From: JADJLQ01 sp038251405
Lineage (GTDB): Bacteria; Bacteroidota; Bacteroidia; Chitinophagales; Saprospiraceae
DNA length: 64,000 nt
Direction: 5' to 3'
Assembly: GCA_038251405.1 (NCBI GenBank)
Contig: JBBSBH010000022.1
Span: 17,965 to 81,964 of the forward strand
This document shows positions 28,127 to 36,256 of this stretch, piece by piece. The position numbers and the translations under genes were made by a program. How positions within the stretch are numbered: the stretch's first letter is position 1; each line of letters starts with the position of its first letter. Under the pieces are notes generated by a model. That model saw only the letters and a list, made by a program, of their open reading frames with translations. It did no database searches and was not told the DNA's origin.

Positions 28127-29417
28127 TTAAAGTTTCTTGAATTGGAATTATTGGGATTATTCTGATAAAAATAGTAATAATGAGTAATGCTCCAGCTAAT
28201 GAACCAATGGCAATAGCCCATTCTTCCCAACTGGGAAAATAATGCATATACTTTTGAGGTACATCATGCATAGGCAGGAATGGATTCAACATAGTAGGAG
28301 TCACAATCAAATATCTTTTAAACCAGGCTCCAATTACTACCAAAATTCCTGTAAAAAAAGCAGCTTTAGGTTTCCTGCCTTTTTTAGTAATCAAAATCAA
28401 AATGGGTAATATCATACTCATTAAAATGGCAATCCAAAACATAGGTGCAAATTCACCTACAAATAATTCAGATAAGTGTGAAACTTCATCTTTCTTCATT
28501 TTATAAGCAGGGACGAGATATTCGTTAATATTAAAATAGAGATATACCAAAGCCAGCATCACTAAAACCTTACTCATTCTGTCAAAATGTTTTTCGGTAA
28601 TATAATCTTCCAGGCGATAAGCCTTGCGAATCATATACATAGCTACTATCACAGCTCCGGCTCCTACTAAAAAAGCTCCAGAAATAAAGTATGCCCCGAA
28701 ATTAGTACTGTCCCATCCAGGTCTGAAAGTAGTAGCAAACAACCATGAGGTCACCGTATGAATACAAAAAGCCACTGGAATAATCAAGACGCTAAGTATA
28801 CTAATGGATTTGGAAAATAATTTATTTTGAATCTCACTATTAACCCAAAATGACGATAACCAATTATATAATGGAGCTAATTTTTTTGTAACAGCATTAG
28901 GTTTTCCTAAAAGTATCTTTAAATCAGGTATAGCGGGTATATACAATAATAGAAGGCTTATGACCATATAAGTACTGATTACAATTACATCCCACAAAAT
29001 GGGCGATTGAATTCTGCCTTTTGTAGCCAGATAATAAAGCCTTTCAGGCCTACCCATATCTACTATGATGATCAATGCGGCAAATACAATAGCAGAAACA
29101 GCGATGATTTCAGCAATTCTGGTAAGAGGTGTACTCCACTTTACATTAGTCAATCTAAAAATCGCAGTAACTAATGAACCCACCAGACTGATGGCAACAA
29201 AAAAAACAAAATTGGATATATATATACCCCATGAAGCATAATCACCCATATGTGTTACCGCCAAGCCTATTTTTAATTGTCGGATATAGGCAAATAGTCC
29301 TATACAACAGAGAATCAATAATATAGCAGTCCAAATAATTCCCCGCGTTCCAAATTTTTGAGGACTTAATTCTTGAATTATTTGATCGTCAGATTTATTT
29401 TTTAATAAAATAGACAT
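28095..29417 (-). CDS. nrfD: NrfD/polysulfide reductase-type membrane subunit
   Basis: A 440-residue integral membrane protein with about ten hydrophobic helices, in the NrfD/ActC/PsrC family that moves quinone electrons between membrane and iron-sulfur partners. Typical segments are GLAVTHMGDYASWGIYISNFVFF, MGRPERLYYLATKGRIQSPILWDV and HTVTSWLFATTFRPGWDS. The iron-sulfur protein gene lies eight bases upstream. Symbol given for the family, not for a proven nitrite reductase. No molybdopterin catalytic subunit is seen nearby. Confidence 0.85.
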   Translation of the reverse strand: MSILLKNKSDDQIIQELSPQKFGTRGIIWTAILLILCCIGLFAYIRQLKIGLAVTHMGDYASWGIYISNFVFFVAISLVGSLVTAIFRLTNVKWSTPLTRIAEIIAVSAIVFAALIIIVDMGRPERLYYLATKGRIQSPILWDVIVISTYMVISLLLLYIPAIPDLKILLGKPNAVTKKLAPLYNWLSSFWVNSEIQNKLFSKSISILSVLIIPVAFCIHTVTSWLFATTFRPGWDSTNFGAYFISGAFLVGAGAVIVAMYMIRKAYRLEDYITEKHFDRMSKVLVMLALVYLYFNINEYLVPAYKMKKDEVSHLSELFVGEFAPMFWIAILMSMILPILILITKKGRKPKAAFFTGILVVIGAWFKRYLIVTPTMLNPFLPMHDVPQKYMHYFPSWEEWAIAIGSLAGALLIITIFIRIIPIIPIQETLNEKNEKALEN

Positions 29418-29424
29418 GTTGACT

Positions 29425-30333
29425 TTAATTTATATTTTCATTCAAACCTGATTCAAAAGGAAAGCTTCTGTTTACAGGAGGCAAATAATAGACATTGGGT
29501 TTTGTACCTAAATCTTCCATCAAACGATAACCCGCTTTGTCTTTTAGCAACTCGCTTAATTTAAATGTTTCCGCCCCATTGGTCACGGTATCCTCGTTCA
29601 TGTCACCGTAGAAAAAGACTCCATTGGGGCATGCAGAAACACAATGAGGTAATTCTCCTTTACGAGTCATATCCGGGCAAAAATCACATTTACCTACTGT
29701 TCCCTTTTTTTGAGGAATACTTGTTTCGCAAGAACTTACCTGGTGGCTTATTTCCTCCGGCAGCTCGGGATCACTCCAGTTAAAGACTCTTGTGGAGTAC
29801 GGACAAGCTGCCATGCAGAATCTGCAGCCTATGCATCGATCATTATCTATCAGTACTATCCCATCCTGTCGTTTAAATGTAGCATCTACCGGACACACTT
29901 TTACGCATGGAGGTTCGTCACAATGCATACACGTGGTAGGTTGCCAGTAAGGCGCAGTATACGCTGCATCTTGCATAGCTAACACCTTAATCCAGTTTTG
30001 TTCAGCTGGCAAATGATGCATATGATTACACGCGGACTGGCATTTCTTTAAATTTTTGCACCTGGCTAAATCAATTACCATAGCAAATTTTTTACCTTCT
30101 ATGCCTTTACGTTCTTCCGCATTTGAGAGATGGGGCAATTCCGGTACCGGTTTTAAAAAAGCTTTGTCAATTTCAATCACTTCGCCATCTACAGACAATA
30201 ATTTGACCTTTTCACCAGATTCTTTTACATCTGTTTCCCCCGTTTCAAAAGGATTAGATCCACAAGATGAAAGCAAACCGGAAAAGATGCCGCCTGTTAT
30301 AAATTTTCTGCGATCGATATTAGTTTCTTTCAT
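29425..30333 (-). CDS. 4Fe-4S dicluster ferredoxin-type subunit with Tat-like leader
   Basis: A 302-residue iron-sulfur electron-transfer protein. The N-terminus IDRRKFITGGIFSGLLSSC looks like a twin-arginine leader with a possible lipobox cysteine. Cysteine groups are CKNLKKCQSAC, CMHCDEPPCVKVCP, CIGCRFCMAACP and CDFCPDMT...CVSACP, giving four [4Fe-4S] sites as in HybA/TtrB/DsrO proteins. It passes electrons between the NrfD-like membrane subunit and an unknown partner. It lies second in the operon, right after the small membrane protein. Confidence 0.88.
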   Translation of the reverse strand: MKETNIDRRKFITGGIFSGLLSSCGSNPFETGETDVKESGEKVKLLSVDGEVIEIDKAFLKPVPELPHLSNAEERKGIEGKKFAMVIDLARCKNLKKCQSACNHMHHLPAEQNWIKVLAMQDAAYTAPYWQPTTCMHCDEPPCVKVCPVDATFKRQDGIVLIDNDRCIGCRFCMAACPYSTRVFNWSDPELPEEISHQVSSCETSIPQKKGTVGKCDFCPDMTRKGELPHCVSACPNGVFFYGDMNEDTVTNGAETFKLSELLKDKAGYRLMEDLGTKPNVYYLPPVNRSFPFESGLNENIN

Positions 30334-30555
30334 TTACTTATTTTTTATCCAATGATGAATATCTTCTTTGGCAATCCTTTTATCAATCAAGGTGTATCTA
30401 TCAGAATTTAGGGTAACCAATTTCCCATCTTCGGTGAGGAATATTTTACTTTTTACCTTTTTATTTTTAAAGAAGTATCGAATACCTGATGTAAAAAAAG
30501 CAATAGCGGCTAACCAAATGAGAAGAATTCTCCTCTGCAATTTTATTTTCTGCAT
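30334..30555 (-). CDS. small membrane protein heading the ferredoxin/NrfD operon
   Basis: A 73-residue protein with one transmembrane helix (ILLIWLAAIAFFTSGIRYFF) and a basic/polar tail ending IHHWIKNK. Its stop adjoins the start of the ferredoxin gene, so the two are translated together. It may anchor or assemble the complex. I do not recognise the family. Confidence 0.55.
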   Translation of the reverse strand: MQKIKLQRRILLIWLAAIAFFTSGIRYFFKNKKVKSKIFLTEDGKLVTLNSDRYTLIDKRIAKEDIHHWIKNK

Positions 30556-30650
30556 AATTTGAATATTATTGAGGTGATATGGTCATTAAAATCTAATTGA
30601 ATAAGAATTATTTAATGATATAAATGTATTGAGGTAGAAAAATCTATTTA

Positions 30651-30732
30651 CTGATTTTAATCAGCAGTTCTGTTGACAAACATCAAATAGAACTAGTTGT
30701 AGTCTAAATACATTTAATTGATTTTTAATCAA
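30651..30732. promoter_or_regulatory. cluster of three CRP/FNR-like sites between divergent redox operons
   Basis: Within the divergent intergenic region: CTGATTTTAATCAG (30651-30664), TTGACAAACATCAA (30673-30686) and TTGATTTTTAATCAA (30718-30732). The middle one matches TTGA-N6-TCAA exactly. The first has the same spacing with changed outer bases. The third has one extra central base. A CRP/FNR-family regulator could control both operons; none is encoded in the window. Confidence 0.5.
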
Positions 30733-30740
30733 ATAAGGTC

Positions 30741-31916
30741 ATGAAAAATTTACTTACTTATATTCGGTCGGTTATCGGCTTTCTCCTACTGATAGCCACT
30801 ATTACATTTCACCAATGCACTAAAGATGGTGTGACTGTAGAAAAATTGAATCGAGCCTTTCCTGGCATTCCTGATTCAACTCATTTTTCTCCTTTTTATG
30901 ACGAGACTGTTATAGCACAGCGTGATATTACACCAGGTATCAATGATAAAATTGTAACAAAAGGTGTATTGGCCATAGTAAAGGAGTATTGTGGCATCAG
31001 CACTTGCCATGGAGGTCCTGTAGACCCAAAGCTTGCCAGTTATTCTGAGTTAAGATCATTAGTATCTGTTGGAGCACCTGAGCAAAGCGAGTTGTGGACA
31101 CTGATTACTACAAACGATTTTAATAGTGCCATGCCACCTGTATTGGCTGCTCACGAACTTTCTATTACTGATAAAGCCACTATTTACAATTGGATCAAGA
31201 ATGGTGCAAAAGAATATCCAGCACTTGAGGATTTTAGACCTTCAGCAATTAAAATTATAAGTACTGGCTGTACTTCAGCAAATTGCCATAGTGTGGCTAC
31301 TTCCACCGGTTCATGGGCAAAATCAGGCTTAATACCTAATTTATCTCCTTCTGACACCAATTCGTTTGCCTTAATAAGGTCCAGCGGTACTTCCTATTAC
31401 ACCCAATTAATTAATGAGAATTTGAGAAATCAAGTCTGGAATGCCTATAAAGATAGTGTTAGAAGATTCTATAGAGGTGAACCTGGCTTTAGACCCTACA
31501 AGACCTTTTCATCACCGGTGGTGACCGCTAATGTACGGGGATCATTAAGTAGTTACGATGACATCCTGTTAGATATAATTTATCCTAAAGCAATCAGAAG
31601 TGGCAAGAATATAACCTATACTTCACCGAATGGATCTAAATATTATGTAGAAGATGATCCTTTAAATTCAACCAGTTCATTGATATCAAGAATAGATTCT
31701 ACTCTTTTATTGGCCAATCCATCTACAGGAGTATATGCCAAAAGCCACCAGGGAGGTATGGCTTATGACGATGGTGGACTAAATCCATCAGACATTGCCC
31801 TGATTAAAGCATGGTATTTTCAAGATCCCAACATTCCAAATGTGTGGAAATACGGCAATGGAAATGCCGGGATATTTAAATACACAGGGTCTGGCACTAT
31901 AATAAAATCTAACTAA
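30741..31916 (+). CDS. lipoprotein with two CX4CH cytochrome c-like motifs
   Basis: A 391-residue protein with a lipobox-type leader (LLLIATITFHQC). It has CGISTCH near residue 82 and CTSANCH near residue 174, both CX4CH rather than the usual CX2CH heme-attachment motif. An AMPP segment follows the first, where an axial methionine would be expected. The Bacteroidota cytochrome c-like domain with CX4CH is widespread, and whether heme is bound is not proven by the sequence. Start of a three-gene operon ending in a DUF5777 barrel. Confidence 0.7.
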   Translation: MKNLLTYIRSVIGFLLLIATITFHQCTKDGVTVEKLNRAFPGIPDSTHFSPFYDETVIAQRDITPGINDKIVTKGVLAIVKEYCGISTCHGGPVDPKLASYSELRSLVSVGAPEQSELWTLITTNDFNSAMPPVLAAHELSITDKATIYNWIKNGAKEYPALEDFRPSAIKIISTGCTSANCHSVATSTGSWAKSGLIPNLSPSDTNSFALIRSSGTSYYTQLINENLRNQVWNAYKDSVRRFYRGEPGFRPYKTFSSPVVTANVRGSLSSYDDILLDIIYPKAIRSGKNITYTSPNGSKYYVEDDPLNSTSSLISRIDSTLLLANPSTGVYAKSHQGGMAYDDGGLNPSDIALIKAWYFQDPNIPNVWKYGNGNAGIFKYTGSGTIIKSN

Positions 31917-31923
31917 TACGGCT

Positions 31924-32598
31924 ATGAAAAAAAATGTAATTCAAATAGTTCTGATCGCATTTATTAGCGTCCTACTTTTATATTCTTGCTATAATAATAA
32001 AGAAGATATAACTGTCCTGCCAACCATTTCCTTCCTTGGCGATGTGGTACCCATCGTTACTTCCGGAGGATGTGGATGTCATAATAATGTTCAATCTAAT
32101 ACTGCCAATAATAATGCAGTGCCTTTTACTCACTATGACACTATTAAAGACGGTACTACAATAGTGAAAGTGATTAAAGTAGTTGACTATGGTGCTATAA
32201 TAGCTCGGATAGATACCATGAGACAATGGGCAGAAGGTAAAATCAATCATCCTGGCGGAGGAGCTGTTACACTTACAGAAAATCAAAAGGAAATAATAAA
32301 AGCTTGGGTAGCTCAGGGGCCGCCTTATGATGGTGGAAGTGAAGCTTGTGTAATACCGGGGAAAATGACTTATACAAACGATATAAATCCAATCTACAAT
32401 GTTACTTGTAAATCAGCAGGGTGCCATGGTGGAAGAGGTCCCATTCTTACTTATTCTCTTCTTGTGAATAATAAAACAACTTTAACCAATATGATGAATA
32501 GCGCGGGTAGTAGTGGCCATCCTGGAGGAAAGATTGGATTGAGCAGTTGTACGGTAAATAAATTTAAAGCCTGGATAGCTGCAGGACAACCTAATTGA
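31924..32598 (+). CDS. small lipoprotein with CXCH and CX4CH motifs
   Basis: A 224-residue protein with a lipobox leader (LLLYSC). A CGCH motif (CXCH) lies near residue 57 and CKSAGCH (CX4CH) near residue 161. The two halves look like a duplicated cytochrome-like domain: TISFLGDVVPIVTSGG with CGCH, and TYTNDINPIYNVT with CKSAGCH. It starts seven bases after the previous gene. Heme binding at the first motif is doubtful because the spacing is so short. Confidence 0.65.
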   Translation: MKKNVIQIVLIAFISVLLLYSCYNNKEDITVLPTISFLGDVVPIVTSGGCGCHNNVQSNTANNNAVPFTHYDTIKDGTTIVKVIKVVDYGAIIARIDTMRQWAEGKINHPGGGAVTLTENQKEIIKAWVAQGPPYDGGSEACVIPGKMTYTNDINPIYNVTCKSAGCHGGRGPILTYSLLVNNKTTLTNMMNSAGSSGHPGGKIGLSSCTVNKFKAWIAAGQPN

Positions 32599-32646
32599 AA
32601 TTATTGGAAAATTATTAACTCATCATTCTTCAAAATAAATCTAGCT

Positions 32647-33576
32647 ATGAAATTCTATATATTATTTTTATTGTCGCTATTAATTGCTATTCCATCCAAC
32701 GCGCAAGAAATCAATTCGGAGGAAGCTACTGCAGTAAAGCCCAAGATTGTTAAAAATACATTTCAGTCTACCTATATCATAAATATGCACAGTGTAGAAA
32801 TAGTACCTAAAAACTATTTACAATTTATGGTGGCGCATCATTTCGGTAATGTTTGGACAAAAGGATTACCCACAGGTCAGAATTTCGCCCAGATACTTGG
32901 ACTAAATTCTGGAATAGCAAAAACCTATGTTTCGCTTGACTATTCACCTAGCAACTTTGGAAATATGGGAATTGCACTGGCAGGAAATTTATCCTTTGAG
33001 GGATGGGTAAAATTTAAACTAGTAAGACAACAAACAGGATCAAAAAACATACCTGTTAGTATTAGTTGGCTTACCCTTACCAATGTCAACACCCAGGAAG
33101 ATCCTTCCAATAACGAAAATCCTAACTACACAAGCTGGAACAAATTTTCATTCCTACATCAATTAATTATTGCCCGAAAATTGAATTCAAAATTTTCTGT
33201 GCAAATAGCGCCCACTATGGTACACTACAATATTGTCCCTTATGGAATCAATAATGACAATAATATATTTTCTGTAACCTGGGGTGGTAAATACCAGGTA
33301 AAGCCAAATACCGCAATTACGCTGGAGTACAGCAGACAAATAAATATGTATGAAGATATTCTTAGCAGTTCAGGAGCAATTGAAAATTTCAATCCTAACC
33401 TGTTTGCCCTGGGTGTAGAATTTAATTCAGGAGGTCATGTATTTCAATTTTATATCGGGAATACTACAGATGCTACCAATATCACCCAATTATCAAGAAA
33501 TACCAATTTTATTAAGGATGGTCATTTGGCATTGGGATTCAGATTGAATAGAAGTTTTTTTGTTGGTAAAGAATAA
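32647..33576 (+). CDS. DUF5777-family outer-membrane beta-barrel protein
   Basis: A 309-residue protein with a signal peptide (KFYILFLLSLLIAIPSNAQ) and alternating beta strands. The motif INMHSVEIVPKNYLQFMVAHHFGN and the closing strand DGHLALGFRLNRSFFV match the DUF5777 barrels usually found beside cytochrome-like lipoproteins in this phylum. It completes the operon. Function is unknown. Confidence 0.8.
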   Translation: MKFYILFLLSLLIAIPSNAQEINSEEATAVKPKIVKNTFQSTYIINMHSVEIVPKNYLQFMVAHHFGNVWTKGLPTGQNFAQILGLNSGIAKTYVSLDYSPSNFGNMGIALAGNLSFEGWVKFKLVRQQTGSKNIPVSISWLTLTNVNTQEDPSNNENPNYTSWNKFSFLHQLIIARKLNSKFSVQIAPTMVHYNIVPYGINNDNNIFSVTWGGKYQVKPNTAITLEYSRQINMYEDILSSSGAIENFNPNLFALGVEFNSGGHVFQFYIGNTTDATNITQLSRNTNFIKDGHLALGFRLNRSFFVGKE

Positions 33577-33581
33577 GAAAA

Positions 33582-34898
33582 TTACTGCTTTGTCTTTATT
33601 TTTTTCATTATAAATTTACCAATTGCATTCCCGGTGGAAATCCCTTCACGAATAGCTGGCATATAATGTATGCCTCCATAAAACCTGGAAATGCAGGCTT
33701 CTTGCGCTGCTGCTTTTGCATTGGGAAAGCTTCTGGGATACAATCCATATTCAACCTCAACACTATCTGTAAAAGCAATATTATCACCAAAAAGCTGTGT
33801 CAATATTTCTGATGAGACACTGGAGACTACACTATGGCCACTGGTATATTCAGGGAAAGGAGGAGTCTGTAAAAATGGTACCCAATCAGGATCTATATGC
33901 TCATTGATATAAGTCTCAGGTCGTACCAGATTGCTTCTATACTTTTCATCCCAACAGGAGATAAATCCATCATTAAGGCCAATAGCAACTAATGCATACG
34001 CCTCAGCACATTCATAAAAATTTTTATTTAGTAATTTGCTTAAAGTATAAGTAATTCCAATCCAATGTCCCCCAGGAGAAATTTTCTTTGTTGCAAACAT
34101 GACATGCCCTTGTTGATGCACGATGAAAGGATTGCAATCCCAGAATGCTGCAATGCGATGATGCAAACTGTCTTTTAAATTTTCGTCATCCATTACATCT
34201 TTGGCCTCTTTGTAGAAAAGACTTTTTTTATCTTCAGAGTAAGCAGTCGGTGGTTTCGGTTTAAACTGAGCTGCACTATCCATTATCAATGTCCTTTGCT
34301 TATTCCAACTCGGCTCTATGCCGTCCATATATGCTGGAGGTGTAGGCTTCCATCGGGCAGCTTCTTGAGTAACAGAAAATTTTGGAAACGTTCTTGATTC
34401 TTTATAATTATCTTTTGAAGTCCATTTTATTACAGCCGCACTTATACTATCACCAAATGCAAGCGATCTTTTCAAGACATCTCCAGGCACTCCAATTTCT
34501 TCATATTCTTTCATTAATTGAGCTTCGTAAGTATTCATTTTATCCTCAGAGAATAGCAGGGTACGGCCCGTATTGAGCATTGCTTTTACACTGGAAATAG
34601 GGAAGGCGTACTCTTTTCCGGCTTCCGGTTTGGGCATGGCGGGAAAATCCTTTAATTGGCCTGACAAACTCTTATATTTTGTATCTCCCGGGATTGCAGC
34701 TTCGTATGCAGCAATGGCACATCGGCTATAAATTCTTCCAGCTACAGGTGGTGAAAAAATATCATACACCATGATATTGGTGACTTCTTTCATCGTCCGA
34801 TGATAAAAAGAAGCCTTACTTACATCTGCTAGATAATTAGGGTTTGCCTTTTTGCATGATACGAGAGCCAGAACGGCTAAAACAATTAAAATGCGCAT
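33582..34898 (-). CDS. vanadium-dependent haloperoxidase/PAP2-like lipoprotein
   Basis: A 438-residue protein with a lipobox leader (ILIVLAVLALVSC). The C-terminal third has PAP2-superfamily segments: FPEYTSGHSVVSSVSSEIL and FYGGIHYMPAIREG, which carry the conserved histidine and arginine residues that bind vanadate or phosphate. Haloperoxidase-like proteins and lipid or nucleotide phosphatases share this fold. It is convergent with the DUF5777 gene, with five bases between the stops. Confidence 0.82.
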   Translation of the reverse strand: MRILIVLAVLALVSCKKANPNYLADVSKASFYHRTMKEVTNIMVYDIFSPPVAGRIYSRCAIAAYEAAIPGDTKYKSLSGQLKDFPAMPKPEAGKEYAFPISSVKAMLNTGRTLLFSEDKMNTYEAQLMKEYEEIGVPGDVLKRSLAFGDSISAAVIKWTSKDNYKESRTFPKFSVTQEAARWKPTPPAYMDGIEPSWNKQRTLIMDSAAQFKPKPPTAYSEDKKSLFYKEAKDVMDDENLKDSLHHRIAAFWDCNPFIVHQQGHVMFATKKISPGGHWIGITYTLSKLLNKNFYECAEAYALVAIGLNDGFISCWDEKYRSNLVRPETYINEHIDPDWVPFLQTPPFPEYTSGHSVVSSVSSEILTQLFGDNIAFTDSVEVEYGLYPRSFPNAKAAAQEACISRFYGGIHYMPAIREGISTGNAIGKFIMKKIKTKQ

Positions 34899-35051
34899 TT
34901 TGAAAATTCTTATAATTATTTTTTCGCAAAGGTAGCCATTTCACTACCACCATTCAATAGAGAATGATTAATATCAATCTCTATACTTACAAAATTTTAA
35001 ATTTTAAGTACCCAAAGGTTAAAAAATTAAAACTGATATCATAAAGCTCAA

Positions 35052-35894
35052 TTACCATTTTATCTTTTTGTAATAGTCAATATCATAAGCTAAGCTCTCG
35101 TAAGCAGATTTCCCATACTCTTCCTGTTCAATAAAGAAATACTTCATTCCGGATTTTTTGTACTTCTTTAACAGACCTGAAATATCCAAAGTTCCTTTGC
35201 CAAATTCGGTACTTTTTTTCTCCGCTACATTCATATCTTTTAAATGCCACAGAGGAAATCTTCCAGGATATGTATCGAAATAATCAAATGGATTTTTGCC
35301 TGCTGCAATAGCCCAGCCCAAATCCAACTCTAAATGGACCAATTTTGGATCCGTATTAGTAATAAGTACATCATAAAGAACTTGCCCATCCACTGTGTCA
35401 AACTCATATTGATGATTGTGATAGCCAAATTTTAATCCTCTGGCTTTGCATTGCTCCCCCGCTTTATTAAAGGCATCAGATACTTCTTTATAATTGTCTA
35501 TCGTCTGCCCCTGTGTGGTCATAGAAGCAACTATTAAATACTCCTGACCAGATTCTGCGGCCTGGTCAATGGTCTTTAACCAATCCTTGTCTATATGCAC
35601 ATGACCACTACGCAAAGTCATTCCCAAATCTTTACAAGTTTGAGCCATCTCCTTAGGAGAAAGCCCACTATACAGACCTTTAGGGCTTCTAAAACTTTCA
35701 ACCTGATTATAGCCCATCCTGGCAACTTTCGCCAGGGTGCCTTTAGCATCCTGATTCATCTCTACTCTTACTGAATAAAGCTGGATGCCAATATTTTTCC
35801 TACGCTTAGGTATTGACAATAGTTCACTAGTTAAATTTGGAAGTGTTAAAGCAGCCATAGAGGCATGTTGTATAAAGTCTCTTCGATTGATCAT
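35052..35894 (-). CDS. sugar phosphate isomerase/epimerase-like TIM-barrel protein
   Basis: A 280-residue protein of the xylose-isomerase-like family, with a Tat-like leader (INRRDFIQHASMAALTLP). Family segments are IGIQLYSVRVEM, FGYHNHQYEF, HLELDLGWAIAAG and LWHLKDMN, giving the metal ligands of this TIM barrel. The sugar substrate is not known. It is alone on its strand. Confidence 0.82.
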   Translation of the reverse strand: MINRRDFIQHASMAALTLPNLTSELLSIPKRRKNIGIQLYSVRVEMNQDAKGTLAKVARMGYNQVESFRSPKGLYSGLSPKEMAQTCKDLGMTLRSGHVHIDKDWLKTIDQAAESGQEYLIVASMTTQGQTIDNYKEVSDAFNKAGEQCKARGLKFGYHNHQYEFDTVDGQVLYDVLITNTDPKLVHLELDLGWAIAAGKNPFDYFDTYPGRFPLWHLKDMNVAEKKSTEFGKGTLDISGLLKKYKKSGMKYFFIEQEEYGKSAYESLAYDIDYYKKIKW

Positions 35895-36256
35895 ATGGCA
35901 AGGTTTTCCTCAAATATAGATGTACTAATTTGAATAATGCAAATACTGTATAAATAAAATGAAATTTGAAGTGATCACTAGAAGAGAATTATCCCAACTT
36001 ATCACAAAAGAATAAAAATGATCCTTCCTGAAAGGTAATACGAAAAGTGTTTTGCAAATTTAAATATCTGAAAGGAAATCGTGATCTCTTCTTTCTAATT
36101 CAATTGTTCCTTCCATCCATCTTTATCAGACGGAATAAAAATGATCAAACACGCTATTAAGCACTTTCTACGAGGGTAAACGCATAAAAGGTTACCGTGG
36201 ATCAAATTTTTTTGCGGAATTTAAAACAAGATTAACTTAGAGAATTTATTGACTAC
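35895..36256. other. intergenic stretch of 362 bases
   Basis: No clear gene. An 18-codon ORF at 35959-36015 (MKFEVITRRELSQLITKE) reads like the start of a DNA-binding protein but has no continuation that I can follow. I find no clear promoter or hairpin. Confidence 0.4.

Noticed and set aside
29565..29982. Plus-strand reading frames over the ferredoxin gene
   Set aside because: They lie opposite a well-supported iron-sulfur gene and show no domain or start context.
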